Of a stretch of 64,000 bases of DNA, positions 26,387 to 35,375 are shown piece by piece. The stretch spans positions 106,690 through 170,689 of the forward strand of contig SXUI01000017.1 of assembly GCA_005790605.1 (NCBI GenBank), given 5' to 3'. A program made the position numbers and the translations under genes. Position 1 is the stretch's first letter; each line of letters starts with the position of its first letter. Source of the stretch: Planctomycetia bacterium. Lineage in GTDB: Bacteria; Planctomycetota; Phycisphaerae; Phycisphaerales; SM1A02. The notes under the pieces are model-generated. The model was not told the DNA's origin and searched no databases. It saw only the letters and a list, made by a program, of their open reading frames with translations.

Positions 26387-27529
26387 ATGTCCTGTCGATA
26401 CACACTCTCTCTCGCGGCACTCCTTCTCGCCCCCATCGCCAACGCTGACATCGGCTTCCCAGCCGCGGTCGATCTCGCGCGCACCGCGGTTCCACAGGGC
26501 ACGCTGCTCGGCATTGAGTTACGCGAGCGACTCAACGTCTGGGCGTACGAGGGCGATCTGTATGACGCCGCACTCACGACAAACTGGGGACCGCGATTCC
26601 ATCAGGACAGTGGCGATTTCCTCGGCCTCGATGTCGACGCGCCCGACGCATCCGATCTCTCGAACTTGCAAGCAATCTTTGATCGACTCGGAACGGCAAC
26701 GATCGACTTCGCTGATGCGCAAGTCATCGCGAACGATGCGTCTGGTCGCTCGGACAACCAGCGCATTGCCTTTGACATGGAAGCCGGCGTGCTTGCGTTC
26801 CAAGTCGAGTACTTCGACGGTGTGACGAAGATGTATGTCGACAGCGTCACCGGCGGCATCATTCCACATCACAACAACGGCGACGACATCGAAGAGACGC
26901 TTCCAAGCACGACCATGGTTTCAGGCGTCGCGCTTGCGGAAGCGACACTTGGTGCGGGTTGGCACGCGTTCAAGGCGGAGGCTGAGATCGAGGACCTTGG
27001 CGGCGTTGTCGAAGTGCTGCTCTTCAATATGAAGTCGGGCATGCTCGCGGAAGCTGTTGTCGCAGGAAAGACGATCGTCGTTACTGAGTTCGCGCCTTCG
27101 GGATCGCAAGCGGCAAATGTCGCCGACCTTCAGGCAAACTGGGACTCAGTGCTCACGAACCTCGCAAGCGCTCTCGCAGCCGCTGAAATCGCCTATCCGG
27201 GCGCCGGCATCAACGAGGTCGAGCTGGAGATTGAGACCGAGAAGACCGGCACGACCATCTTCTGGAAGATCGCGCTTGTGACAGTCGACCTGATCGAAGT
27301 TGACTTCTTTGTCGACGCTACTGCGCCAGGTGGCGGCGGATTCCGATTCGCAACGGCTCCAGTGAACGCTGTGCCGGGTGACTTCAACGGCGACGGCGCC
27401 GTGAACGCACTCGATCTCTCTGAAGCCCTCAACGCTTGGGGTCTGGTGAATCCTCCAATGGACCTTGACGGCAATGGCACGGTCGATGCGCCAGACCTCG
27501 CCGTCGTGCTCTCGAACTGGAACGCCTGA
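26387..27529 (+). CDS. Exported PepSY-like protein with dockerin repeats
   Basis: 380 aa with a signal peptide cut near residue 20 (LAALLLAPIANA-D). Two copies of a PepSY-like fold seem present: AFDMEAGVLAFQVEYFDG followed by KMYVDSVTGGII around residues 125-160, and a second set of strands around 200-315 (VVEVLLFNMKSG, INEVELEIETE). The C-terminal 50 residues form a dockerin-like pair (DFNGDGAVNALDLSEAL and DLDGNGTVDAPDLAVVL). PepSY domains often inhibit or chaperone proteases; the gene lies near none, and a structural role is equally possible. A terminator-like hairpin follows at 27572-27612. Confidence 0.8.
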   Translation: MSCRYTLSLAALLLAPIANADIGFPAAVDLARTAVPQGTLLGIELRERLNVWAYEGDLYDAALTTNWGPRFHQDSGDFLGLDVDAPDASDLSNLQAIFDRLGTATIDFADAQVIANDASGRSDNQRIAFDMEAGVLAFQVEYFDGVTKMYVDSVTGGIIPHHNNGDDIEETLPSTTMVSGVALAEATLGAGWHAFKAEAEIEDLGGVVEVLLFNMKSGMLAEAVVAGKTIVVTEFAPSGSQAANVADLQANWDSVLTNLASALAAAEIAYPGAGINEVELEIETEKTGTTIFWKIALVTVDLIEVDFFVDATAPGGGGFRFATAPVNAVPGDFNGDGAVNALDLSEALNAWGLVNPPMDLDGNGTVDAPDLAVVLSNWNA

Positions 27530-27571
27530 CCTCGATCACCATCGCCCTTCCGGGCAACGCAACATCCCCCC

Positions 27572-27612
27572 AAAACGCCGCGAGGTGGTGCTCATGCGCC
27601 GCCTCGCGGTGT
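27572..27612. terminator. Probable bidirectional terminator between convergent genes
   Basis: An 11-bp stem with one G-T pair (27578-27588 with 27599-27609) and a 10-nt loop sits midway between the stops of the PepSY/dockerin gene and the histidine kinase gene. On the minus strand it is followed by GTTTTG; the plus-strand side lacks a clear T run. Confidence 0.6.
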
Positions 27613-27629
27613 TGATGGGATGCTGACAC

Positions 27630-29483
27630 TCAAAATCGCAACGCGTTTGGAATTCGAAGCTCAAATGTCGCGCCGGTGTTCGCTGCAGACTCGACGAGTT
27701 GCAGAGAAGCGCCCATGTTCTCGGAGAGTGCGCGAGAGACTGAAAGGCCAAGCCCAAGTCCAAACTGCGTACCTCCCTCGCGACCCGCACGATCGAAGGG
27801 GCGCCAAATGGACGCGGCCCTTGCCGCAGAAATCCCTTCCCCGCTATCCGAAACCCGCACGACAATCGCGTCACCACTTCGCTGAACTTGGACCAGAATC
27901 TGCGCGCGCCTGTCTGCATGATGCCCATACTTCGCCGCATTCTCGATGAGGTTGGCGAGGATCTGAGAGAACGCGCTTGTGTCGATCATGACGCGCAGTA
28001 GATCGATGTCGATGCGCAGTTCGCAATCTGCTCCCTCTGCTCGTTCCGCGAACAACTTCAGCACGATGGCGCGCAAGTCAGCGATGTCGATCTCATTCGC
28101 GTGCGTTGCGCCCCTCGTGCCCCGCTCAAGGCGGGAGAGACTGAGCACATTCTCGACAAGAGCCGAGAGTCGCAGTGATTCGCGGCAGAGCGTATCAAGG
28201 CATTCCTTCCTTCGCGCCTCGTCTGTCACCATGCCGTCGCGCAACATCTCTGCGTAGAGTTGAAAGGTCGTGAGCGGCGTGCGTAACTCATGCGTGACGC
28301 TCGACGCAAACCGTGCCTGTCGGTCGCCGAATGACACACCCGTCCAAGCAGCGAGGGCGGCCGCGCCGAGTGCCATGAGCGCTGCTGCCCATGCAAAGAG
28401 AATTGCGGGCGTATTCGATGGCTGAGCGTCCGACGAAACTGCCAACGCAAACTCCGCCTCGAGCGCTGCTGGCAAACTCGCCAATCGCGATGGCGCAAAC
28501 TGCGCGGAGGTATCCGAGACGGGCGCGAGACGCGCGGCGCTTGTCAAATCTGTGATCTGCCCAAGCAGCGAGTTTGAAAGAAGTACCCAGTCCACCAAGA
28601 ACCCTTGCACCCGCGACTCAGTCCCGACTCGCACGCGGCGAAGAAACGCGAGCTCAGGTGGATCGACCGAAAGCCACGCTGGGACCAATGGGCCAACCAT
28701 GTCATCAGGATCCAACTGTTGCGCCGGGACTTCAAGAGCGGCGCCCTTCATCCCTCCACCGAGCGCGCCATCAACCTGTGGGGAGACTTGCTGGCGCTTG
28801 CCCGACCGACTTGCGGCGAGCTTTGGCTCCGCCTGCTGCGCCTCGTTTGAAGTTTGAGCTCGCGTCGCGTAGTCATCGAACGCGCGTGCGGACCGTTCAA
28901 CCTTGGTAGGTTCAGCTGTACTCCATGCCGTGGCCGTTGACGCGTTTGATGCCTCGGCTTGCGACACACATGCATCGAGAGATTGCTTGGAGTTCTCAAG
29001 CAACACCGCGAGTCGCTTCAATTGCTCTGCGCGTTGCGTCGGGACTCCATCCGCGAAGTACTGACCCTCTGCGAGATCGAGGAAGTTCCCTTCTGGGATC
29101 TGCGGGCTCGTCAACCTTCCATCGCTCGTCCACTCGAAGTGAATCGGAATCCACTCAGGCGCGCTGAGCAGGAGCGGGCTTGGCGCAAGGACCTCGCCTT
29201 GCGGAACCGCTTGCAGCAATCGATTCACGGTATCGCTCGGAGCGAAAAACGCTGCATACTCCGCCACGGGACGAGCAGCCTCTCGCGCGAGACGAGGTGT
29301 CATCCACGCGTCCATGCGCCAGAGCGCGAGTCGCATCGCCTCGGCGCGAGCAAGCTCTGCACGAGAGAGGGCCTGTTGGGTCTCAAGCGCGCTGAGTGAA
29401 CTCGTCACGAGCCAGAGCCCACTGATCGTCGCCGCGGTTGCGACGCCAAGCGCGATCATCCAAGTCGATCGGCGCACCCTCAT
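27630..29483 (-). CDS. Sensor histidine kinase
   Basis: 617 aa. Two transmembrane helices flank a large periplasmic sensor region: one at about 8-30, the other at about 357-383 (FAWAAALMALGAAALAAW). The catalytic core follows: H-box SVTHELRTPL with phospho-accepting His398, N-box NLIENAAKYG, G1 box SDSGEGIS, F-box WRPFDRAG and G2 box QFGLGLGLS. The sensor domain of about 325 aa is proline/glutamine/serine-rich in the middle and matches no known family. Its start overlaps the response regulator stop by 4 nt, so the pair is cognate. It closes the vWA/two-component operon. Confidence 0.93.
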   Translation of the reverse strand: MRVRRSTWMIALGVATAATISGLWLVTSSLSALETQQALSRAELARAEAMRLALWRMDAWMTPRLAREAARPVAEYAAFFAPSDTVNRLLQAVPQGEVLAPSPLLLSAPEWIPIHFEWTSDGRLTSPQIPEGNFLDLAEGQYFADGVPTQRAEQLKRLAVLLENSKQSLDACVSQAEASNASTATAWSTAEPTKVERSARAFDDYATRAQTSNEAQQAEPKLAASRSGKRQQVSPQVDGALGGGMKGAALEVPAQQLDPDDMVGPLVPAWLSVDPPELAFLRRVRVGTESRVQGFLVDWVLLSNSLLGQITDLTSAARLAPVSDTSAQFAPSRLASLPAALEAEFALAVSSDAQPSNTPAILFAWAAALMALGAAALAAWTGVSFGDRQARFASSVTHELRTPLTTFQLYAEMLRDGMVTDEARRKECLDTLCRESLRLSALVENVLSLSRLERGTRGATHANEIDIADLRAIVLKLFAERAEGADCELRIDIDLLRVMIDTSAFSQILANLIENAAKYGHHADRRAQILVQVQRSGDAIVVRVSDSGEGISAARAASIWRPFDRAGREGGTQFGLGLGLSVSRALSENMGASLQLVESAANTGATFELRIPNALRF

Positions 29484-30190
29484 GCCTGCACCTCGGCATC
29501 GGACGCTAGTCGGTAACCCTTTCCGCGAACGGTTTCGATCAAGCTCTCGAGACCGACCGACGCAAGCGTCTCGCGAAGGCGAACGATTTGCATATCCACC
29601 GCGCGGGTGTCCGCGCCGCGTGGATCGACCGCCCAGACGACGCGTAACAGTTCCTCTCGAGAGATCACGCGATCCGAGGCTGACGCGAGCACACGCAAGA
29701 CTTCAAGTTCTCTCGCACTGAGACTCGCGACCCCTTGTGCGCTTCGAGCCTCGCATCGCGCGAAGTCCACCACACTCTCGCCGCGCGTGAGCGTTCGAAT
29801 ACTCACTGGACGCTCGGCGCTTCGACGCAGCACGGCACCGACGCGCGCAAGCACCTCTCTCGCGCTGAAGGGCTTCACGACATAGTCGTCCGCTCCGTGC
29901 TCAAGTCCATCGACACGATCTCGCTCATCCCCTCGCGCGGTGACCATCACCACTGGAAGCGTCGGATGGACCGCACGAAGTTGTCGGAGAACTTGAAACC
30001 CGTCGAGCCCAGGAAGCATGACATCGAGCAGGACAAGGTCAGGGGCACTCTCGAGGATTTCCTTGACGGCGATATCGCCGCGCGCGCAGGAGAGTGGGAT
30101 GTACCCGCCAAAGCGGAGTACATCGCACAATCCTGCGCGAATGGCTTGGTCGTCCTCGACCACCATCACTCGTGACTGCTTCGCGGTCAT
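29480..30190 (-). CDS. OmpR/PhoB-family response regulator
   Basis: 236 aa. The N-terminal receiver has VVEDDQAIR, phospho-acceptor Asp56 in LLDVMLPGLDG, VTARG and DYVVKPFSARE with the conserved lysine. The C-terminal winged-helix domain shows LSARELEVLRVLA, VISREELLRVVW and VDMQIVRLRETL, then ETVRGKGYRL. It is a DNA-binding regulator controlled by the kinase encoded just downstream (4-nt overlap) and is transcribed after the vWA genes, 17 bp below the stop of the nearer one. Autoregulation of this operon is a reasonable guess. Confidence 0.94.
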   Translation of the reverse strand: MTAKQSRVMVVEDDQAIRAGLCDVLRFGGYIPLSCARGDIAVKEILESAPDLVLLDVMLPGLDGFQVLRQLRAVHPTLPVVMVTARGDERDRVDGLEHGADDYVVKPFSAREVLARVGAVLRRSAERPVSIRTLTRGESVVDFARCEARSAQGVASLSARELEVLRVLASASDRVISREELLRVVWAVDPRGADTRAVDMQIVRLRETLASVGLESLIETVRGKGYRLASDAEVQA

Positions 30191-30207
30191 GGCGAGATCG
30201 TACGGTG

Positions 30208-31458
30208 TCAGTTCGTCGACTGGCTTGACTCCGTCACCGGCACAGCCGTAGGTGCCGCCGCGCTCGGAGCAGGCGTCAACAACGCCGGCGCACTCGGAGC
30301 GAACTGCATCCCCTTCTTGATGGCCTGTGAGCGAATCGCTTGCTTGAGCGCATCATCGAGCGCAACGCCTTGCGTCGCAGCGTTCTTTCGCGCGGCCTCG
30401 GCAATGAACGCGTCGCGCTGCGCCTGGAGTGTTTGGATCTCTTTCTGAATGCGCGTGCGCTCAACTTGCTTCGCCTCGACGATCGCCTTCTTCTGCTCAA
30501 GAGTCTTGCCGCGCATCTCCTCAGGAAGATCCGCGTCCTTGATGTCTTCGAGTTTCATCGCGCCAGCAGCACAGCCATCAACGATGTCCCAGGTTCGATT
30601 GTCGTAGATCGCGCTGCTCTTGCTCGCCGCGCGCTGCGCCGCCACGCCTCCACTCAAGCCGCGAGCGTTTTCATCTTGGGCGGTTTGATTCGCCCACGCC
30701 GCTTGCCCACGCTCGCCACATGCGAGATAGGTCGTGTTGATCGTGCTCGAAAGTTCGGTCAGCTGCTTATCGAAGGGGGTCTCGGCAACCACCGCACCCA
30801 TGCCCTGATCGATGCAGAGGAATTGACCATCTGCAAGCCGCGCAACTTCACCCCATGCAGTCGCGATCGGGTCGGTCGGCGCGCCGCAGAAGATGCTATT
30901 CACGATAATCCCACGCTCGATGCTCGCCTTGCTGGCGTTCTGGTAGGTCACTTCAATGTCCTGATCTGCGCCTTCGTTACCCGCAACCACAATCACGCGA
31001 AGCGAATTCGGATCGGTTGACCACGCGAGCGACTTCGCCGCTTTGTCGACGACGCGTCCGACAAACTCCGTTCCGCCGTTGGTCTTGAGTGCGAACAGTT
31101 TTTGCGAGATCAGATCGAGATCTTCCGTGAGATCAGCGTCCACAACGACCCACCCAGTCGATGACTCATACGCGTCACATCCGTAAGTCAGAAGCGCGAC
31201 GCGGACTTGGGGAACGGGCTTCGCTGTCGCGAGATCATTGACGATGCTCCACAGCCGCGCCTTCGCGCTGTCGATCAGTCCGTCCATGCTCCCCGAAATG
31301 TCAAGGCAGATCGCAAGATCAACTACCGGTCGCGCGACGGGGATAGCCGCCGGCGTCGCGGATGCAGGCGCTTGCGCGTATGCCGCAGTTGAAGTGAGCA
31401 GCGAGGCACCAGAAGCGATGAGGAGAGACGCGAGGAGAGTCGAAGTCGTGTGTTGCAT
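30208..31458 (-). CDS. Exported vWA-domain protein
   Basis: About 416 aa from ATG 31458 with a signal peptide (LLASLLIASGASLLTSTAAYAQ). The von Willebrand A domain starts at about residue 42 with the MIDAS motif DISGSMDG and runs to about 230, with a TNGGTEF block for the second MIDAS element. The C-terminal third is charged and forms a coiled coil (KKAIVEAKQVERTRIQKEIQTLQ), ending in a Pro/Ala/Thr-rich tail. It lies 19 bp below a second vWA gene and 17 bp above the response regulator, so all are likely co-transcribed. vWA proteins bind partners through a metal ion; the ligand here is unknown. Confidence 0.88.
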   Translation of the reverse strand: MQHTTSTLLASLLIASGASLLTSTAAYAQAPASATPAAIPVARPVVDLAICLDISGSMDGLIDSAKARLWSIVNDLATAKPVPQVRVALLTYGCDAYESSTGWVVVDADLTEDLDLISQKLFALKTNGGTEFVGRVVDKAAKSLAWSTDPNSLRVIVVAGNEGADQDIEVTYQNASKASIERGIIVNSIFCGAPTDPIATAWGEVARLADGQFLCIDQGMGAVVAETPFDKQLTELSSTINTTYLACGERGQAAWANQTAQDENARGLSGGVAAQRAASKSSAIYDNRTWDIVDGCAAGAMKLEDIKDADLPEEMRGKTLEQKKAIVEAKQVERTRIQKEIQTLQAQRDAFIAEAARKNAATQGVALDDALKQAIRSQAIKKGMQFAPSAPALLTPAPSAAAPTAVPVTESSQSTN

Positions 31459-31477
31459 GGGAGTGATTCCGTTGGGC

Positions 31478-33895
31478 TTAGCAGCCAGGTTCAATTGGGT
31501 TGCGGACAAGAATGTTCTTTGATTGATGATGAATGATGGTGTCGCCAGGAAGTGACAGGACAGACTGCCGGCCTTCTGCTGCGAGCTCTGCGACGAGGTC
31601 AAGGTGACGCGGCGTTCCAAACTCAACTGTTTCGTCAATGCGGATGGACTCGGTTCGATCGATCTGCACTTTGGCGCTCGACCTCTCAGCAACGAGCTGC
31701 GAATCGAGCCAAGTTCCATCGTTGTTGAAGAAACACCGATCGGACACCTGCTGGACATTCGTGATCCGAGATTCCTTCAGCGTCTGATTCACATAGCGAT
31801 TGTCATACGCAAGCTGAGACTTCCCCTTCATCTCGTTGAAGTTGATGCCCTGATTCAGCGCACCTTCTCCGCTCCTTTGCGCGCCCGCGCGCGACTCGAG
31901 CAAATCCTTGCAGCCGCCCGCGAGCGCGTTCCAATCACCAAGATTGGTGCCCTCATCTGCGAAGAACGCGGTGTACTCCGTAAGAACGCCAAAGCGCGCG
32001 CTGAGTCGAACGATCTCATCGATGAGTTCCCGCGTGCGCGGGTCTGCTACGGGAGTACTCGCGACTGGTTGACCGGGCTGATCGGCCGCGAGCTGCCGCA
32101 CTTCATCGACCAATTCAGCGATGCGCCGAGTCGCCCACAGCCGTGCGACATATCCCTGCCTCGTGGTCGCGAGAGCGGGATCAAACGGCGCGAGCGCGCT
32201 CACTTTGCCAGCGCCGCTGCGAGCGGAGAGCGCGAGAGCGAGTGGCGACTCACCGAGGTACGCCCCAAACACGACGAGTTGCTCGCCCGCGAACACATCA
32301 GGAATCCTACGAGGCGCGAGATCTCGAATGCGCTTGGTGTCCTCTGAACCATCCGGATTCTGCGCCGTAAGCGTGATCTCCGCAAGGACCGGACCACGCA
32401 GTTGCCGAGCGACCTGAGCGACTTTCACTTCGACATCTTCACCAGGCACGATGTAGGTGGCACGAGCACGAGTGAGATCAGCGATCCGATCGAGCAACGG
32501 AACATTGACGTCGGCGCCCACTCCGATCGAGTAGATGCGACGACCGTGCGAGTTTCCCTTCTCGACGATTTCGCGGATCGCGCGCTCCGAAGTTTGACCA
32601 ACAGTGGGAAGACCGTCGGTCAGAAAGAGCACGATGCCAAGCGTTCCGTCAGCATGTGGCTGCCGCAGTGCTTCGACCAACGCGTCTGAGATGTTCGTGC
32701 CTCCACTCGGCCTGAGCGACGCGAGGTGCGTGCGCGCCTGCGCAACGCTCTCGGTGGAGTACAGCACGGGCTCGCGCGCGAACACGCCGACCGCATTTGA
32801 GTAATCGATGATGTTGAAGCGCTCGCCATCCCGAAGTCCCTCAATGACTTGAAGCGCGGCGTTCTTCGCTTGATCGAGCTTGCCGCCGGCCATGCTGCCA
32901 GATCGATCAAGCACGATGGTGACTTCACGCGCGATCGACTCCGAGGGCGTTGTCGGTGCTGCAAGTCCACCGAGCAACATGAAGTACCCACCACCTTGCG
33001 TTGGATCTGGATATGCCGCGATGCTCGTCGCAGCATGCTTCGAATCCGAGCTCAGAATGCTCAGGAGAAATGGTCCAGGCGCCTTCTGACTGAGCGCGTC
33101 AAGGACGAATCGCCGCTGATTCGGAGATGCGTCTCGGTGCACTTCAACCACACCGTGGCTCGGAGAATAAACCGCAGCGATGGGAGCGCTTTGCACGATC
33201 GCCAATTGCACGGTCCACGGTGTTGCCTGCCGCAAGCTCTCGCTTCGTGGGAGCGTGTAGTCCAGACGACCATCGATGCTTGGGAGCAATTCCTCCCATT
33301 CGATACGCACCTTCTGTCGACTCATCGCGGCAATCGGAAACACGCTCGAACGCACGAGCGTCGACCCAGCGAATTCAAGTAACCCAGGGTCACGGCTCTG
33401 CCGAACGATCGAGTCATAAAGTTGCCGTGCGTCGGTGCGAGGCATGACGCGCGCGACACCCTCATGCTGCGACACAGCGCCGCCGCTCCCGCCGCTGAAG
33501 GAAAATCCCGTCACAGAAGCACCAGCTGGAACCGGAACGAGAAGCACTGCCTCGGCGATCGCCGCTGATGGATTCTCGACATCGAGGTCGAGCGTGGTGT
33601 GCGCGACCCGGTCCTTGATGATGATGCCGGCGTCAACCTGCCGGAGCACGACCCCGGGGGCAACAGAAGGACGGAGAGGAATCACTCGGTGCTGGGGAAC
33701 GATGACATGCGTCACCTCCGCGCCAAACGCTGGCACGACGGAGACCGTACTCGCCGGGGCCTCAACCTCTTGAGCAGAGGCTCTCGTCACGAGAAACACA
33801 GTGCAAACAAGTGCAAAACCAATCCTGACCGGGATGTGAGCGTGAGAGTAGAGCGCGTGAAGTATCTGCATGGCGAGAGAAACATAGATTGCCAT
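31478..33895 (-). CDS. VIT- and vWA-domain exported protein (inter-alpha-trypsin inhibitor heavy-chain-like)
   Basis: About 805 aa from ATG 33895 (GGAGG 4 nt upstream; ATG 33871 is an alternative). A signal sequence (VRIGFALVCTVFLVTRASAQ) precedes a VIT domain at about 60-190 (VAHTTLDLDVENPSAAIAEAVLLVPVP) and a vWA domain at about 325-500 with MIDAS DRSGSMAG, followed by TDGLPTVG. The C-terminal part has further beta-strand stretches and a segment (KGKSQLAYDNRYVNQTLKE) typical of bacterial VIT/vWA proteins. The family is secreted and thought to be adhesive. It is the first gene of a four-gene operon with a second vWA protein and a two-component system. Confidence 0.9.
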   Translation of the reverse strand: MAIYVSLAMQILHALYSHAHIPVRIGFALVCTVFLVTRASAQEVEAPASTVSVVPAFGAEVTHVIVPQHRVIPLRPSVAPGVVLRQVDAGIIIKDRVAHTTLDLDVENPSAAIAEAVLLVPVPAGASVTGFSFSGGSGGAVSQHEGVARVMPRTDARQLYDSIVRQSRDPGLLEFAGSTLVRSSVFPIAAMSRQKVRIEWEELLPSIDGRLDYTLPRSESLRQATPWTVQLAIVQSAPIAAVYSPSHGVVEVHRDASPNQRRFVLDALSQKAPGPFLLSILSSDSKHAATSIAAYPDPTQGGGYFMLLGGLAAPTTPSESIAREVTIVLDRSGSMAGGKLDQAKNAALQVIEGLRDGERFNIIDYSNAVGVFAREPVLYSTESVAQARTHLASLRPSGGTNISDALVEALRQPHADGTLGIVLFLTDGLPTVGQTSERAIREIVEKGNSHGRRIYSIGVGADVNVPLLDRIADLTRARATYIVPGEDVEVKVAQVARQLRGPVLAEITLTAQNPDGSEDTKRIRDLAPRRIPDVFAGEQLVVFGAYLGESPLALALSARSGAGKVSALAPFDPALATTRQGYVARLWATRRIAELVDEVRQLAADQPGQPVASTPVADPRTRELIDEIVRLSARFGVLTEYTAFFADEGTNLGDWNALAGGCKDLLESRAGAQRSGEGALNQGINFNEMKGKSQLAYDNRYVNQTLKESRITNVQQVSDRCFFNNDGTWLDSQLVAERSSAKVQIDRTESIRIDETVEFGTPRHLDLVAELAAEGRQSVLSLPGDTIIHHQSKNILVRNPIEPGC

Positions 33896-34023
33896 TCGCC
33901 CTCCGTCGACCATGCATTTGTAACAAGCCCTTGCATCGCGCGCGCAGCGCCAACCTGCCGCACACATAACGCTCGTAGGGGGTTGACGCTGAGGCAATGG
34001 AGCACTTCGGGCATAATGCAGGG

Positions 34024-35349
34024 ATGGCGGATTCACTCACACCACCGGCTGAGGCTGCGTCGGGACAAGTTGCACCGAAGGACGCAGCGTCGAAGCGGAG
34101 TTTGAAGTTTCGCGAACTTCTTCAGGCGGGCCGATTCGCCGCGCTCGCAGTTGCGCAGTCGAGTATCCCCACGATGGCCGCGAACCTTGCGTTTCGCGCG
34201 CTCTTTGGGTTGCTCCCCGTGTTGGTCGTCGCAACGATGGTTGCACGATCCGTCATGGGCGAGGGATTCGAAGAACTCGTCGAGAGGGTCATTGCCGCGT
34301 TCGGCATTGATGCGCTTCACCTTGCCTCAACTGATCCGTCGAACACCGCGACACCCACTGCCTCGATCGGTCCATGGATCCGACAACTTATCGATGATGC
34401 TGCGGCGATCAAGCTCTCGGGAATTGGAATCATCGGAACGCTGGTCGTGCTGTTCTCCGCGGTATGGACGATGACAGCGATTGAACAGGCCTTCAACACC
34501 GTCACTCGTGCTCCGGCAGGTCGACCGTTGTTGCGCCGCGTTCTGATCTACTGGTTCGTGCTCACCGCAGGACCCATTCTCTTCGCGGCAATTCCCTTCT
34601 CCCTCCGAATGCTCACCGAGGCAAGCGGCGGCGATGGCGCGATGCTCGGACGCGCACTCGGCGCTGTCATTGCGAACACCGGCAGTTTCGCCGCACTCTG
34701 GCTCCTGATTGGATTTGCCTTCGTCACAGTTCCCAACATTCGTATCGATCCGCGATGCGCCGCCATCGGCGCATGCATCAGCGCGCTGCTCATTTCGCTC
34801 GGCAAAGGCGCGCTTGCAGCGTCGCTCGCCGGATCGTTTGAAATCAACCGGCTCTACGGCTCGCTCGGGTTTCTCCCGCTGTTCATGATGTGGGTGTTCT
34901 TGATGTGGCTTGTCGTTCTGTATGGACTCCAACTGTCAGTCATCCTGCAATCTTTTGGCCGAGGCGGGCGCGCGTTCGCGGCGTCTGGTGATGGCGCGGA
35001 TTTCTTTGAGCCCGCGAGTGCAGTAGACGCATTCACCGTGATCTGCAAGAGATTCGCGATCGGAAAGTCGACGCGCTGCGAAGATCTCCAAGTGCACTGC
35101 GGGCTCGCGCCGCGCGCGGCGCAGGAACTGCTGCTTGTGATGGAGAAACGGAAGTTGCTACTTCGAGCCGGAGCGAGTGCATCGGCGAGCAACTTTGTGC
35201 CCGCGGCGCTGCCATCTCACTTCACGCATGCCGCAGCATTGCAGTGCGGATTCGCGCTGGCGGATGGCGGCGAGATTTGCACCGCAAAAGACAGCGTGCA
35301 GCGCTTGCGCGACGCGCAACTTTCCTCACTCGCTGACGAAAGATTCTGA
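34024..35349 (+). CDS. YihY/BrkB-family inner-membrane protein
   Basis: About 441 aa from ATG 34024, where an earlier in-frame ATG at 33997 would overlap the divergent promoter. Six hydrophobic segments follow the family pattern: AALAVAQSSIPTMAANLAFRALFGLLPVLVV near the start, IGIIGTLVVLFSAVWTMTAIEQAFN, LIYWFVLTAGPILFAAIPFSL, and FLPLFMMWVFLMWLVVLYGLQL. An extra C-terminal cytoplasmic region of about 130 aa looks winged-helix-like (CEDLQVHCGLAPRAAQELLLVMEKRKLLL), as in longer BrkB proteins. Function of the family is unclear; earlier assigned as RNase BN in error. The CATAAT at 34012-34017 might be a promoter element, though the -35 distance is not canonical. Confidence 0.88.
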   Translation: MADSLTPPAEAASGQVAPKDAASKRSLKFRELLQAGRFAALAVAQSSIPTMAANLAFRALFGLLPVLVVATMVARSVMGEGFEELVERVIAAFGIDALHLASTDPSNTATPTASIGPWIRQLIDDAAAIKLSGIGIIGTLVVLFSAVWTMTAIEQAFNTVTRAPAGRPLLRRVLIYWFVLTAGPILFAAIPFSLRMLTEASGGDGAMLGRALGAVIANTGSFAALWLLIGFAFVTVPNIRIDPRCAAIGACISALLISLGKGALAASLAGSFEINRLYGSLGFLPLFMMWVFLMWLVVLYGLQLSVILQSFGRGGRAFAASGDGADFFEPASAVDAFTVICKRFAIGKSTRCEDLQVHCGLAPRAAQELLLVMEKRKLLLRAGASASASNFVPAALPSHFTHAAALQCGFALADGGEICTAKDSVQRLRDAQLSSLADERF

Positions 35350-35375
35350 ACGAGTCCAGCTTACAAAGTGCGACA

